This document shows positions 16,788-24,471 of a DNA stretch of 58,070 nt, in pieces. The notes under the pieces are model-generated. The model saw nothing but the letters and a program-made list of their open reading frames with translations, made no database searches and was not told where the DNA came from. Both the position numbers and the translations under genes were made by a program. Source of the DNA: a virus; IMG/VR virus record IMGVR_UViG_3300037508_001223, positions 1 to 58,070 of that record, one strand, 5' to 3'. Each line of letters opens with the position of its first letter. Within the stretch, counting starts at the first letter, position 1.

Positions 16788-16822
16788 TCTGTATCTTCTG
16801 TTTTTGTTTACTTGGAGTAGTC

Positions 16823-17563
16823 ATGGCTGAGCAATCGAAGAATGGCAAGAGCGAGTTTTTGGCAGCCTTCAAGAAGTCGCCTAACTTGGCGAAAGGACTG
16901 AAGCAACTTGCTAATGCCAAAGATCCTAATGCGGTTCCTGACATCCCGGATGGGGTGTACGTAGCACGCATTAACGGTATCAAGTTTGGAGCCTACAATA
17001 GCGTGCCTAACGCTCGTATCGGCTTCAAGATTGACAAGGGTCCACAAAAGGACGTAGTGGTTACAAAGCGGTACGACTTTGGAAAGACTCGTCCTGACTC
17101 CCCGTTGTCTGAGGAAGAGATCTTCAATCAGATTGGTATTGATCTTCAGCGAATGGGGCTTAACAAGGTCAAGCCGGAACCCGAATCCTTGGCTATGGCT
17201 TTTGAGGATCTGGCCTCGAACTCTCCGCTTATTCAGATCAATGTTTCCTCGAAAAAAGCCGGAAATGGGAAGACATACCTCAATGTTTACCCAAACAAGG
17301 TTGTGGAAGCGGCGACCGCTGAAAAGACGGAAGAAGTCGAGTCGAAGGAACCGGAAGAAGAGGTCGATACCGAGGAGGTGCCTGTGGAGAAGGGCGACTG
17401 TGTCCTGTACCAGCCGCCGGGCGGATCTGAGGAATCGTATCAAGTCGTTTTGTCGAACCCGCAAAAACGGGTTTGTAGTATTCGGTTAGCTAGCGACCCC
17501 AAGGCAGGAACCATTGCAAACGTGTCTTGGGATGAAGTTGAAATTGAGATGGAGGAAGAGTAA
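16823..17563 (+). CDS. SSB-like DNA-binding protein (DUF669-like)
   Basis: A protein of 246 residues. The segment PDIPDGVYVARINGIKFGAYNSVPNARIGFKIDKGPQKDVVVTKRYDF has the OB-fold layout of phage DUF669/single-strand binding proteins. A strongly acidic linker (TEKTEEVESKEPEEEVDTEEVPVEKG) separates it from a second small beta domain, and the end is acidic (EIEMEEE), as in many SSBs that recruit partners through the tail. It has its own promoter and follows Sak4. Confidence 0.65.
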   Translation: MAEQSKNGKSEFLAAFKKSPNLAKGLKQLANAKDPNAVPDIPDGVYVARINGIKFGAYNSVPNARIGFKIDKGPQKDVVVTKRYDFGKTRPDSPLSEEEIFNQIGIDLQRMGLNKVKPEPESLAMAFEDLASNSPLIQINVSSKKAGNGKTYLNVYPNKVVEAATAEKTEEVESKEPEEEVDTEEVPVEKGDCVLYQPPGGSEESYQVVLSNPQKRVCSIRLASDPKAGTIANVSWDEVEIEMEEE

Positions 17564-17817
17564 TGGCTGAAGTTTTGGATCAATTGCCGTCCGCGTCCAC
17601 TGGTCGTTCGGTCTCGTATCCGTGGGGCGAATGGATGGACGGCAAGGCCCGAAAGCTGGTTCGGGGCGAGGATTTTGATTGCAGTCCGAAGTCGATGCGG
17701 TGTATGGCTTACGCCAAGTCGAAGAAGGCTGGGAAGCATCTGAAGACGCGAACTAGTCCCGAGGAGCCTACCGCTCTGTGGATTCAGTTTGTGAACAAGG
17801 AGGAGGTTTCGGAATAA
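17563..17817 (+). CDS. Small hypothetical protein, 84 aa
   Basis: It overlaps the SSB-like gene by one base. The protein reads WGEWMDGKARKLVRGEDFDCSPKSMRCMAYAKSKKAGKHLKTRTSPEEPTALWIQFV, a compact basic domain of a type often found next to phage replication genes; I do not assign a function. It is the last gene before the structured RNA locus. Confidence 0.6.
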   Translation: MAEVLDQLPSASTGRSVSYPWGEWMDGKARKLVRGEDFDCSPKSMRCMAYAKSKKAGKHLKTRTSPEEPTALWIQFVNKEEVSE

Positions 17818-17846
17818 CTCGTCCGTCATGCGTGGAATGAAATCAG

Positions 17847-17868
17847 TCGCCGTCCATCTGGGCGGCGA
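17847..17868 (+). terminator. Hairpin, possible terminator of recombination operon
   Basis: TCGCCGTCC and GGGCGGCGA form a 9-bp stem (one G-U) with loop ATCT. Only a short TT follows, so it may be a structural element of the RNA locus instead. Confidence 0.45.
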
Positions 17869-17874
17869 TTGCAT

Positions 17875-17982
17875 GATGCGGCGGTGTGGACAGGGACACA
17901 CGTTACCACGGTTGAAATGGCCTGGGTTACGCGAATAACCGATAGCAGTAACTTATCGCAGGTGCAATTCCTGCCCGCATCT
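17875..17982 (+). ncRNA. tRNA-like element 1, no clear anticodon arm
   Basis: GATGCGG (17875-17881) pairs fully with CCGCATC (17975-17981). A T-arm GCAGG-TGCAATT-CCTGC abuts the 3' strand, and a D-arm-like hairpin GTGTG/CACAC follows the 5' strand. Total 108 bases. The middle holds hairpins GGTTA/TAACC and CGATA/TATCG, and no regular anticodon arm. The same acceptor, hairpin and T-arm order recurs at 18491 and 33451. Confidence 0.6.
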
Positions 17983-18113
17983 CTTTTGAAGTAAGTAGCG
18001 TGCCGAGCTACGGCGAAGGCCAGTGATCGGCCCCTGCGACTTGGGTGAAAGCGGAGCAAAGCATGACGCGAATTCCGACATGCGGCGGATTGCTACCCGC
18101 CTAGACAACGCAC

Positions 18114-18137
18114 GTGACACGCCGGAGAGACGGCGAC
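18114..18137 (+). repeat. 24-bp direct repeat, copy 1
   Basis: Identical to 18274-18297. It contains the hairpin CGCCG-GAGAGA-CGGCG. Confidence 0.85.
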
Positions 18138-18273
18138 AACACAAGAGCGAGTTCCGCACTAGACCGACCGGATGGCCGGTTAGGCAAGCGGATACGTGCA
18201 GGAGGCTAGTGACTGATGCACGTCTGGACCGTGACAGCAACGAGCAGAACCGTACATGCTTAGCACGGAGTCG

Positions 18274-18297
18274 GTGACACGCCGGAGAGACGGCGAC
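18274..18297 (+). repeat. 24-bp direct repeat, copy 2
   Basis: Identical to 18114-18137, ending three bases before the initiator tRNA. It may be a processing or spacer hairpin. Confidence 0.85.
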
Positions 18298-18300
18298 TGA

Positions 18301-18374
18301 TGCGGGGTGGAGCAGTTGGACAGCTCGCCGGGCTCATAACCCGGAGGTCGCCGGTTCGAATCCGGCTCCCGCTA
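18301..18374 (+). tRNA. Initiator tRNA-fMet (CAT)
   Basis: A complete cloverleaf: acceptor TGCGGGG/TCCCGCT with a 1-72 mismatch (T-T), D stem GAGC/GCTC giving an A11-T24 pair, anticodon stem CCGGG/CCCGG with three consecutive G-C pairs next to loop CTCATAA, variable AGGTC, T-arm GCCGG-TTCGAAT-CCGGC. The mismatch at 1-72, A11-T24 and the three G-C pairs are all initiator hallmarks, so this is an initiator and not an elongator tRNA-Met. CCA is not encoded. Confidence 0.93.
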
Positions 18375-18385
18375 CTTTGGAAGTG

Positions 18386-18490
18386 AATGGTCTGGGCAGC
18401 GGTAAAAACACACGTCCCAGCGTTGCGGAAACGCTTCGCTCGAAACTGCCGACGGCTCTTTTTAGAGCGGGTGTGAGAAGACCATTTTTT
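18386..18490 (+). ncRNA. Structured RNA with closing stem and U-run
   Basis: AATGGTCT (18386-18393) pairs with AGACCATT (18479-18486), followed by TTTT. Inside are GCTCT-TTTT-AGAGC, GCGTT/AACGC, and alternative pairings CTGGG/CCCAG and GGCAG/CTGCC, which could form a pseudoknot. It sits between the initiator tRNA and tRNA-like element 2 and may also terminate transcription. Confidence 0.5.
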
Positions 18491-18607
18491 GATGCGGCGG
18501 CGTGGTGGGAACACGCTAGCGAGACGACCGTGGGGCGAGGCAGATGTGCATGACTCCACGTGGGTAGCCAGTCGACTGCCAAGCAGGTTCGAATCCTGCC
18601 CGCATCA
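18491..18607 (+). ncRNA. tRNA-like element 2, no clear anticodon arm
   Basis: GATGCGG (18491-18497) pairs perfectly with CCGCATC (18600-18606). The T-arm GCAGG-TTCGAAT-CCTGC is canonical. A D-arm-like hairpin GCGTG/CACGC covaries with GTGTG/CACAC of element 1. The middle is about 65 bases, with CGTGG and CCACG able to pair at long range and hairpin GGTAG/CTGCC before the T-arm. 117 bases in total, too long for a normal tRNA. Confidence 0.6.
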
Positions 18608-18646
18608 CTGATAATCAATAACCAATAACCGTTGGAGGAGTAGCTA

Positions 18647-20539
18647 ATGGTTGCTGGATGTGCTATCGCTATCGACACAGAATGTACTGGTGTCGATTTT
18701 CACAGGGGAGATCTCCCCTACTGCGTATCTGCCTGTGATTCAAACGGCAATACGTTTGTCTGGAATTTTGAAGTAGACCCGTTTACTCGAAATGTCGAGC
18801 ATTCGGCTACTACGGTTCAAGAGATCCAAGACAAAATAAACTCTTACGACTGGGTTGTGTTTCACAATTCCAAGTTCGACATACACGCCTTGAACGCGAT
18901 TGGCGTCTTTGTTCCTCCAGAAAAAATCCAAGATACACTACTGCTTTCCCATCTTTTCAATAACCGGGAAAGTCACAAGCTTAAAGACTTAGCTTACAAG
19001 TATCTGGACTTCTCAAAAGAAGACGAGGAAGCTCTTCTTGCGTGCATAGCTTCCGCTCGACGGGTAGCCAAGAAACACAACTGGAAAATCATCAAAGCCG
19101 AGAACAAAGACTTGGAAGGCGAGTCTTGGATGAAGGCGGATGGTTGGGTTCCCGCACAGCTTATCAAAGCAGGTTTGGCTGATGACGAGGAATGGGGACA
19201 CGCTCTGTCCCGTTACGCCCTTTGCGACGTTGAACGAACCATGGGGTTGTGGTTTGCATTTTGCCAGGAAGACGATCTGCTGGAGCATTATGGTAGACAG
19301 TTAAAATTGATACCTGTCTTAGTAGGCATGGAAGATCGAGGGGTTTCTCTTAGACTGAAAGTATTGAACGATAGAGTAAACCACTATAAAGAACGAAGTG
19401 ATGAGCTGCTTGGCGTAATGAGAGATATGGTAGCCAACCCGGAGTTCAATCCAGGCTCGCCTAAGCAGCTTCAAGAAGTGTTGTTTAACACGCTAGGTTT
19501 TCCGGTAATAAAAACCGGAAAGACTGGACCTAGTACCGACAAGCATGTTCTTAAACATCTTTACCAAACACGTAAGCATCCATTTTTGGACAAATTGTTG
19601 GCTTTTAGAAAGTGCATGACGACAGCGAACTATCTCGTGTCGTACCAAGAAAAGCAGCACAATGGTCGTCTGCATTCCAGCTTCAACCCAATTGGAACCG
19701 ACACAACCAGACTATCATCTTCAAACCCAAACTTACAAAACGCGGCAAAAGCCGTAGACGTTGATCCTTCCAAGCAAGACATGGAAGTCTCGAAGGACAC
19801 TTACAACATTCGAGAAGTCTTTGGACCTGCGGAAGGTCGGGTGTGGCTTGACGCGGATTACAGTCAGTTACAACTTCGAATATTCGCTTTCGTGTCTGGA
19901 GAGACTAAGCTCATTGATGCTTTCGAGGAAGGCTGGGACGCACACGACTTCGTAGCTTGCCAAGTCTACAAAACAGACAATCCCACAAAGCAGCAAAGAA
20001 CAGTAGCCAAAGGTATCAACTTTGGGTTCATCTTTGGGGCGGGCGAAAACAAGCTTACCGCTCTGTCAGGCGACCCAAGTATCTGGCAAACGGTAAATAG
20101 GCTCTTTCCCAACGCCGTAAACTACTTGGAAAGAACAAGCAAGCAAGTATCACGAGATGGTTATGTAGACGTGGCAGGATACCGACTGCATGTTCCTATT
20201 GACCCAAGAAACGGTATGCCTAAAGGCTACACTGGTGTTTGTTACAAGGTGCAAGGTTTAGAGGGCTTGATAGTTAAACGAGCTATGGTATACTGGGACG
20301 AGTACCTACAAAATCTGTGTAGGCTTACAAAGTCCCACAATCACGCTTTTTTGACTTTGCAGGTACATGATGAGTTGATCGCCGACTTCATATCTCTTCC
20401 CAGAAAAAATTTAGTTCAGCATGGAAACAACTTGAAGCGGTTGATGGAGAGGGCTGGCCGGGATTATGGTGTCGCAACACCGGCCGAGATGTCGTTAGTA
20501 ACCAAGTCTTGGGATTGCTCGGAAGAATTGAGGGAGTAG
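18647..20539 (+). CDS. polA: Family A DNA polymerase with 3'-5' exonuclease
   Basis: A protein of 630 residues. The exonuclease domain has IDTECTG (D10, E12), VFHNSKFDIHAL (about 71-82) and YALCDVE. The polymerase domain has motif A LDADYSQLQLR (D402, D404), motif B R...KGINFGFIFG and motif C VHDE. The residue equivalent to the steric-gate Glu of E. coli Pol I (SQIEL) is Gln here (Q409), and the Tyr of motif B is Phe. There is no 5' nuclease domain. The start has GGAGGAG upstream. It is the replicative polymerase of the phage by inference, with the primase-helicase directly downstream. Two motif variants lie inside. Confidence 0.92.
   Translation: MVAGCAIAIDTECTGVDFHRGDLPYCVSACDSNGNTFVWNFEVDPFTRNVEHSATTVQEIQDKINSYDWVVFHNSKFDIHALNAIGVFVPPEKIQDTLLLSHLFNNRESHKLKDLAYKYLDFSKEDEEALLACIASARRVAKKHNWKIIKAENKDLEGESWMKADGWVPAQLIKAGLADDEEWGHALSRYALCDVERTMGLWFAFCQEDDLLEHYGRQLKLIPVLVGMEDRGVSLRLKVLNDRVNHYKERSDELLGVMRDMVANPEFNPGSPKQLQEVLFNTLGFPVIKTGKTGPSTDKHVLKHLYQTRKHPFLDKLLAFRKCMTTANYLVSYQEKQHNGRLHSSFNPIGTDTTRLSSSNPNLQNAAKAVDVDPSKQDMEVSKDTYNIREVFGPAEGRVWLDADYSQLQLRIFAFVSGETKLIDAFEEGWDAHDFVACQVYKTDNPTKQQRTVAKGINFGFIFGAGENKLTALSGDPSIWQTVNRLFPNAVNYLERTSKQVSRDGYVDVAGYRLHVPIDPRNGMPKGYTGVCYKVQGLEGLIVKRAMVYWDEYLQNLCRLTKSHNHAFLTLQVHDELIADFISLPRKNLVQHGNNLKRLMERAGRDYGVATPAEMSLVTKSWDCSEELRE
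18912..18930 (+). repeat. Dispersed phage motif variant (intragenic)
   Basis: TTCCTCCAGAAAAAATCC in the polymerase gene, frame reading PPEKI. It lacks part of the CTCTCCC block. Confidence 0.45.
20392..20411 (+). repeat. Dispersed phage motif copy (intragenic)
   Basis: ATCTCTTCCCAGAAAAAATT in the 3' end of the polymerase gene, frame reading LPRKN. Confidence 0.75.
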
Positions 20540-22642
20540 ATGAGCACTCGGAACTTTGCTAATTCATTCGCATTTCATGGAGTAAACTTAGAGGTAAACA
20601 ATGAAGGAAACTTAGTAGCTGATTGCCCATTCTGTGGATCGGAGTATCACTTTTCAGTAAAAGCGGAGACTGGCCAGTGGAGGTGTTTCAAGTGCGAAGA
20701 TCTAGGCAATCGAGGAAACCTCTACACGTTCCTTAGAAGGATCTGGGAAAAATGCAGAGCCAGTACAAGTCCTGATTTGTTGCAGCATCTTTCATACTCG
20801 CGAGGAATCTCCGTAAAGACGCTTACCCGTAATGGGGTCTGCAAATCTCCTCATCTAAACAAATGGTTGATACCTGTATGGAAACTGGATACAAGCTCTG
20901 GTAATCCCTCGTTGGTCAACCTCAAGGTATGGGGCAAATGGGATGATGGAAAAAAGCCATTTATCAAGGGAACGCCTAACTGTGCTCAGCACTTATACGG
21001 TAGGTTAGTTCCAGACGATTACGACCCAAGAGTCTTACTAGCCGAAGGAGAATGGGATGCTCTTGTATTGATGGAACAGTTCCCTGAAAGAACTGTTTTA
21101 GGGGTTCCTGGAAGTGCTTCATTCAAGCCTGAATGGGCTAATTACTTTTCAGGAAAAGATGTTATCTTGTTGTACGACAATGATGAGGCCGGTCGAAATG
21201 GAACTAGGCTAGCCACTAACACACTGTACAGCTCACGTGTTCCTCCAAAGCGGATACGAGCTTTGGCATGGCCCGAAGGAACACCAGAGAAGTGGGACAT
21301 TCGAGACCAGTACAAGAAAGATTCAGAAGGATTGGAATCGTTTATCATGGAGAATTTGGTGGAAGTTATCGCCGATGACATCAACGTGGATCGAAACAGT
21401 TGGGATGAGGTTTTGGAAGACTTCCGAAACGTCTACCATGTCGATCGAACCTTTGCGGACGTTTGCACTCTAGTCGCAGCTTCCTGCGTGGCTGCCAGGG
21501 TTCCTGGAGACCCTCTGTGGATGTTTTTGGTAGGTCCGCCTTCCACAAGCAAGACAGCGATCGTAGACGCCTTCTCGTTCGACAAGGAGCACTGCGAGAC
21601 GATCAGCAAGATCACCGCCACGCAGTTAGTCTCTGGGTGGAAAGTACCCGGCTCCGACGAGGATGTCTCGATCTTCCCGCTGCTTCGTTCCCGAACGCTG
21701 CTCATCCAGGATTACACGACGATCATCGCGATGCCTTCGGCCCAGCAGGAAGACCTTTACGGAATGCTTCGGGAGGCTTATGGCGGTCGTGTACGCATCC
21801 GCTACGGCAACGGAAAGATTGTGGACCAGGAGGACGTGTACTTTTCCATGGTTGCCGCTGTTACCGATGTCATTCGCCGGGACAACAAAGCGGACCTAGG
21901 CGAGCGGTTTCTCAAGATCGAAGTTTTGGGCGACGACTACGATCCTATGGCGGTGACGCTTGCGGCCATGAACGGGGTGGTGAAGGACGCCAGCCGCACT
22001 CGTAAACTCCAGATCCTTGGGGAGTCGATCAAGAAGTTTCTGTCCTCGATCCGTGTGGACTACAACAACCTGCCCGAGATCACGGACGAGTACCGGACCC
22101 AGATCGGCAACCTCTCCTTGGTGGTGGGCTACCTGCGTGCTATCGTCCACAAAGACGGCGACGACATCTCGGTGCGTCCCCGCGCGGAGGGCGGTCCTCG
22201 TGTGGCCAAGCAGCTTGTAAAGCTGGCCATTTGCCTGCTTCTACTCCAGAAAAAAACCCGCATGGACGACGAGGTGATGCGTCTCGTCCGCAAAGCCGCA
22301 GTGGATACGGTCTGGGGCTTCTCCATGGAAGTTTGCCAGTTGATTGCCAAGTGCCAGGAGTCTGGCGGACTGACAACTGACGAGATCGCCGCCCGTCTCC
22401 AGGTCCCCAAGACCTCGCTCCGAAGAATCGTGGACGATCTGCAAAAGCTGGGAGTTCTTCATCGAGCCAAAGTGGGCAATGGGCAAGGAGCGGGTCGAGA
22501 CTCCAACCTGTGGCAGTTTAGCCCGACCTTCGGCTCCATCTGGAACTTGGCGGGGTTGACCTCTTCAGACAGGGGAAAGACTCCTCCGGCCCAGATCAAG
22601 AAACTGAAGAAGAAGGCGATCCTTGTGGAGAACGACGAATGA
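20540..22642 (+). CDS. Primase-helicase fusion
   Basis: A protein of 700 residues beginning next to the polymerase stop. A CHC2-like zinc finger uses C29, C32, C49 and C52 (CPFC...CFKC). A Toprim domain follows: VLLAEGEWDALVL (about 167) and VILLYDNDEAGRNG (about 208). The C-terminal NTPase has Walker A VGPPSTSKTA (about 331) and an arginine-finger-like GERFLKIEV. A winged helix (LTTDEIAARLQVPKTSLRRIVDDLQKLG) ends the protein. It should prime and unwind DNA for the family A polymerase. The second half (from about 21.4 kb) is more GC-rich than the first, hinting at a mosaic origin. Confidence 0.85.
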   Translation: MSTRNFANSFAFHGVNLEVNNEGNLVADCPFCGSEYHFSVKAETGQWRCFKCEDLGNRGNLYTFLRRIWEKCRASTSPDLLQHLSYSRGISVKTLTRNGVCKSPHLNKWLIPVWKLDTSSGNPSLVNLKVWGKWDDGKKPFIKGTPNCAQHLYGRLVPDDYDPRVLLAEGEWDALVLMEQFPERTVLGVPGSASFKPEWANYFSGKDVILLYDNDEAGRNGTRLATNTLYSSRVPPKRIRALAWPEGTPEKWDIRDQYKKDSEGLESFIMENLVEVIADDINVDRNSWDEVLEDFRNVYHVDRTFADVCTLVAASCVAARVPGDPLWMFLVGPPSTSKTAIVDAFSFDKEHCETISKITATQLVSGWKVPGSDEDVSIFPLLRSRTLLIQDYTTIIAMPSAQQEDLYGMLREAYGGRVRIRYGNGKIVDQEDVYFSMVAAVTDVIRRDNKADLGERFLKIEVLGDDYDPMAVTLAAMNGVVKDASRTRKLQILGESIKKFLSSIRVDYNNLPEITDEYRTQIGNLSLVVGYLRAIVHKDGDDISVRPRAEGGPRVAKQLVKLAICLLLLQKKTRMDDEVMRLVRKAAVDTVWGFSMEVCQLIAKCQESGGLTTDEIAARLQVPKTSLRRIVDDLQKLGVLHRAKVGNGQGAGRDSNLWQFSPTFGSIWNLAGLTSSDRGKTPPAQIKKLKKKAILVENDE
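22241..22259 (+). repeat. Dispersed phage motif copy (intragenic)
   Basis: CTACTCCAGAAAAAAACCC in the primase-helicase gene, frame reading LQKKT. Confidence 0.7.
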
Positions 22643-23961
22643 GCAAGAAACGAAAAGTGGCCTCCGATGCTCCACCCCAAGGCATCCAGGAACTGGTATG
22701 GGTAGACCCTCGTACTTTGGCGGATAATCCACTCAACTGGAAGATCCATCCTGAAAGCCAACGTAAGGGACTTCGGGCAGCCATCAAGACCGATGGGTGG
22801 GCGGATGCGTTGGTCTATAACCGAGCGACCGGTCGTTTGATTGACGGGCATGGTCGTAAGGAAGAAGCCATCAACGCCGGGTGGGAGACTGTTCCCGTCT
22901 TAGTGGGCGAGTGGTCAGAGGAGGCCGAGCGCCGACTTTTGCACTCCAAAGACGTGCTTGGCTCCATGTACTCCACCCATAGCGAGAAATTCGCCAACCT
23001 GACCACGCTGGTGGCCCAAGGAAGGGACTTCCTCGACAAGGTGGACCATGAGACCAAGAAGACGCTGGAATCGTTTATGGAGCGAACTGCGGCCATTCCT
23101 GACGCCATCGACAGTGGCGACATGTCGGCCAGTCCGCTACCGCTGACCAGTCTTTCTCCCAGAAAAAAACCAGTAACAGCCCAGGATCGTCAGGAGGAAT
23201 TGGACGCCGCTGTTGAAAGATCCGAAGGGGTGGAGCAGACGGTCTTACGGGAAGACATCTTCTTCCCGGCGATCAATCCTTATGGAATTCCCGATCTGCT
23301 TTTTGATATGCTTGCTACTGTGGAAGACGTTCCTGACAGGACGTACTCCAGGACCGAGGAGTCCAGTAGCTCCACTTCCTACTACTGCCATTCGTCCCGT
23401 CCTTTCGATCGGGAGGAGCGTGGCATTACTGGAGGAGTGCTGGGCTTCTACTGTGAAGACTATCGGTTCGAGCAAGCCTATGATTCCATAGGCGACTTCG
23501 CCTTGGCTTTGCGGGATGAGAACTGGAACGCCATTGTGGCTCCAGACTTTTCGATGTACGAGGAGTGGCCTTACGCTGTGCGGCTATGGAATCTTTACCG
23601 TAGTCGTCACGTGGCAAGGTACTGGCAGGAAGTAGGAATCAAGGTAATTCCAAGCCTTTCAAGGCTGATTAGTCTGTCTCCATACACTGAAAGAAAGGCA
23701 GACTTGGGAATTGACACCATTCCCGAGTTGACGCCCGTGGTAGCTACGCAGTGTAGGACTATCCTTCAGAACGGCGGAGACTTCAAAGCTTTTGCCAATT
23801 GGTTGTCGGCCGCTATCGAGAAGATCAAACCCCAGAGAGTTATCATTTATGGCGGAAACGAGCATCAATCGCGGTTTCTCGGGTATTTGCCCAAGCAGCA
23901 TGATGGACTTCGATACATCCTGCTCAACAGCTTTATGGCCGAACGACGAAAGGGCATGTAA
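22639..23961 (+). CDS. ParB-like domain fused to DUF4417
   Basis: A protein of 440 residues overlapping the primase-helicase by four bases. Residues 15-130 form a ParB/sulfiredoxin-like domain: VWVDPRTLADNPLNWKIHPESQ, then LVYNRATGRLIDGHGRKEEA and LLHSKDVL. A linker with a motif copy (SPRKKP) precedes a C-terminal DUF4417-like domain: IVAPDFSMYEEWPYAVRLWNLYRSRHVARYWQEVGIKVIPSLS. Both domains occur in phage and plasmid proteins; the fusion suggests a DNA-modification or template-marking role, but no activity can be shown from sequence. Confidence 0.7.
   Translation: MSKKRKVASDAPPQGIQELVWVDPRTLADNPLNWKIHPESQRKGLRAAIKTDGWADALVYNRATGRLIDGHGRKEEAINAGWETVPVLVGEWSEEAERRLLHSKDVLGSMYSTHSEKFANLTTLVAQGRDFLDKVDHETKKTLESFMERTAAIPDAIDSGDMSASPLPLTSLSPRKKPVTAQDRQEELDAAVERSEGVEQTVLREDIFFPAINPYGIPDLLFDMLATVEDVPDRTYSRTEESSSSTSYYCHSSRPFDREERGITGGVLGFYCEDYRFEQAYDSIGDFALALRDENWNAIVAPDFSMYEEWPYAVRLWNLYRSRHVARYWQEVGIKVIPSLSRLISLSPYTERKADLGIDTIPELTPVVATQCRTILQNGGDFKAFANWLSAAIEKIKPQRVIIYGGNEHQSRFLGYLPKQHDGLRYILLNSFMAERRKGM
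23151..23172 (+). repeat. Dispersed phage motif copy (intragenic)
   Basis: TTTCTCCCAGAAAAAAACCA, frame reading LSPRKKP, in the interdomain linker of the ParB/DUF4417 gene. Confidence 0.85.
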
Positions 23962-24338
23962 TGGCGAGAATGAGCAAGAAGTTCAAGAACAACGCCCAGT
24001 CGCAAACGCCTGCCAATCCACAGGAGCAGTCGGATGCGGAGCGTGTCCGAAAGTCGGGACCAAAGACCAGGAGCACTTCTGCCTCAAGTCCTCCAGGGCT
24101 TCCCGTGAGTCCGACGAACCGAACGCCAAGGAACGTGCCCAAAGAGCCTCTCCAACCACAGAGGCCCGTTCAGCCCCAGCAACCGACACAGAGGCCCAAC
24201 ATTCTTGATGCCTCTTCCAGAAAAAAACCATCTTTTGCTAGGTCAGCTAAGAAACTGGTAGTAAAGGCTGCTAACAAGGCTAAGAAGATCTTTGGCATAC
24301 TGACTGGACGCTCCAAAAAGAAGCGTGCTGGGATTTAG
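23961..24338 (+). CDS. Basic disordered protein, 125 aa
   Basis: It overlaps the previous gene by one base. The sequence is Lys/Arg/Pro/Gln-rich and probably disordered in residues 1-75. The C-terminus, KKLVVKAANKAKKIFGILTGRSKKKRAGI, shares the KAA.KAKKI motif with the protein at 26151, so it belongs to the phage's basic protein set. It may bind DNA, perhaps in the virion. The dispersed motif inside encodes SRKKP. Confidence 0.6.
   Translation: MARMSKKFKNNAQSQTPANPQEQSDAERVRKSGPKTRSTSASSPPGLPVSPTNRTPRNVPKEPLQPQRPVQPQQPTQRPNILDASSRKKPSFARSAKKLVVKAANKAKKIFGILTGRSKKKRAGI
24211..24230 (+). repeat. Dispersed phage motif copy (intragenic)
   Basis: CCTCTTCCAGAAAAAAACCA, frame reading SSRKKP, in the 3' part of the basic protein gene. 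Confidence 0.8.
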
Positions 24339-24355
24339 TCAAAAATCCGCTTTCA

Positions 24356-24466
24356 ACTCTCCCGTCTATGCGTTATGTTGTTGCCAGCCGTCGGTCAACC
24401 CGACTCCGAGAGTACCTCGGTTCCCTCCAGATGGCGACTGGTAACACAAGCATAGAACGGGAGAGT
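24356..24466 (+). promoter_or_regulatory. Structured leader sequestering the ribosome site
   Basis: ACTCTCCCGTCTATGCG (24356-24372) pairs over its full length, with one bulge and one end mismatch, with GCATAGAACGGGAGAGT (24450-24466). A second helix TGTTGCCAG/CTGGTAACA (24379-24387 with 24438-24446) stacks inside, and two hairpins, GTCGG/CCGAC and CCGAG/CTCGG, branch within it. The GGGAGAG ribosome site of the gene at 24472 lies in the 3' strand of the outer helix, so it is paired in the closed form. This looks like a translational switch or a strongly protected leader. Confidence 0.65.
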
Positions 24467-24471
24467 GCGTA

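Larger units (their letters stand above)
17818..18646 (+). other. 829-bp gene-free structured RNA locus
   Basis: No credible protein frame is present. It holds in order a strong hairpin (17847-17868), a tRNA-like element (17875-17982), about 310 bases of GC-rich hairpin-dense sequence with a 24-bp direct repeat, an initiator tRNA (18301-18374), a structured RNA ending in a U-run (18386-18490) and a second tRNA-like element (18491-18607). Visible hairpins include ACCGG-ATGG-CCGGT, and ACGTGCA/TGCACGT near 18193-18223. Large ornamented RNAs beside phage tRNAs (GOLLD, ROOL) are a known precedent, but I cannot align this locus to them. Confidence 0.65.

Noticed and set aside
18114-18297. CRISPR-like repeat pair
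   Set aside because: Only two copies 160 bp apart, no regular spacing and no cas genes; better explained as RNA structural repeats.
17875-18607. tmRNA or group I intron in a tRNA
   Set aside because: Each tRNA-like element is complete on its own, there is no proteolysis-tag frame, and the conserved intron core elements are not visible.
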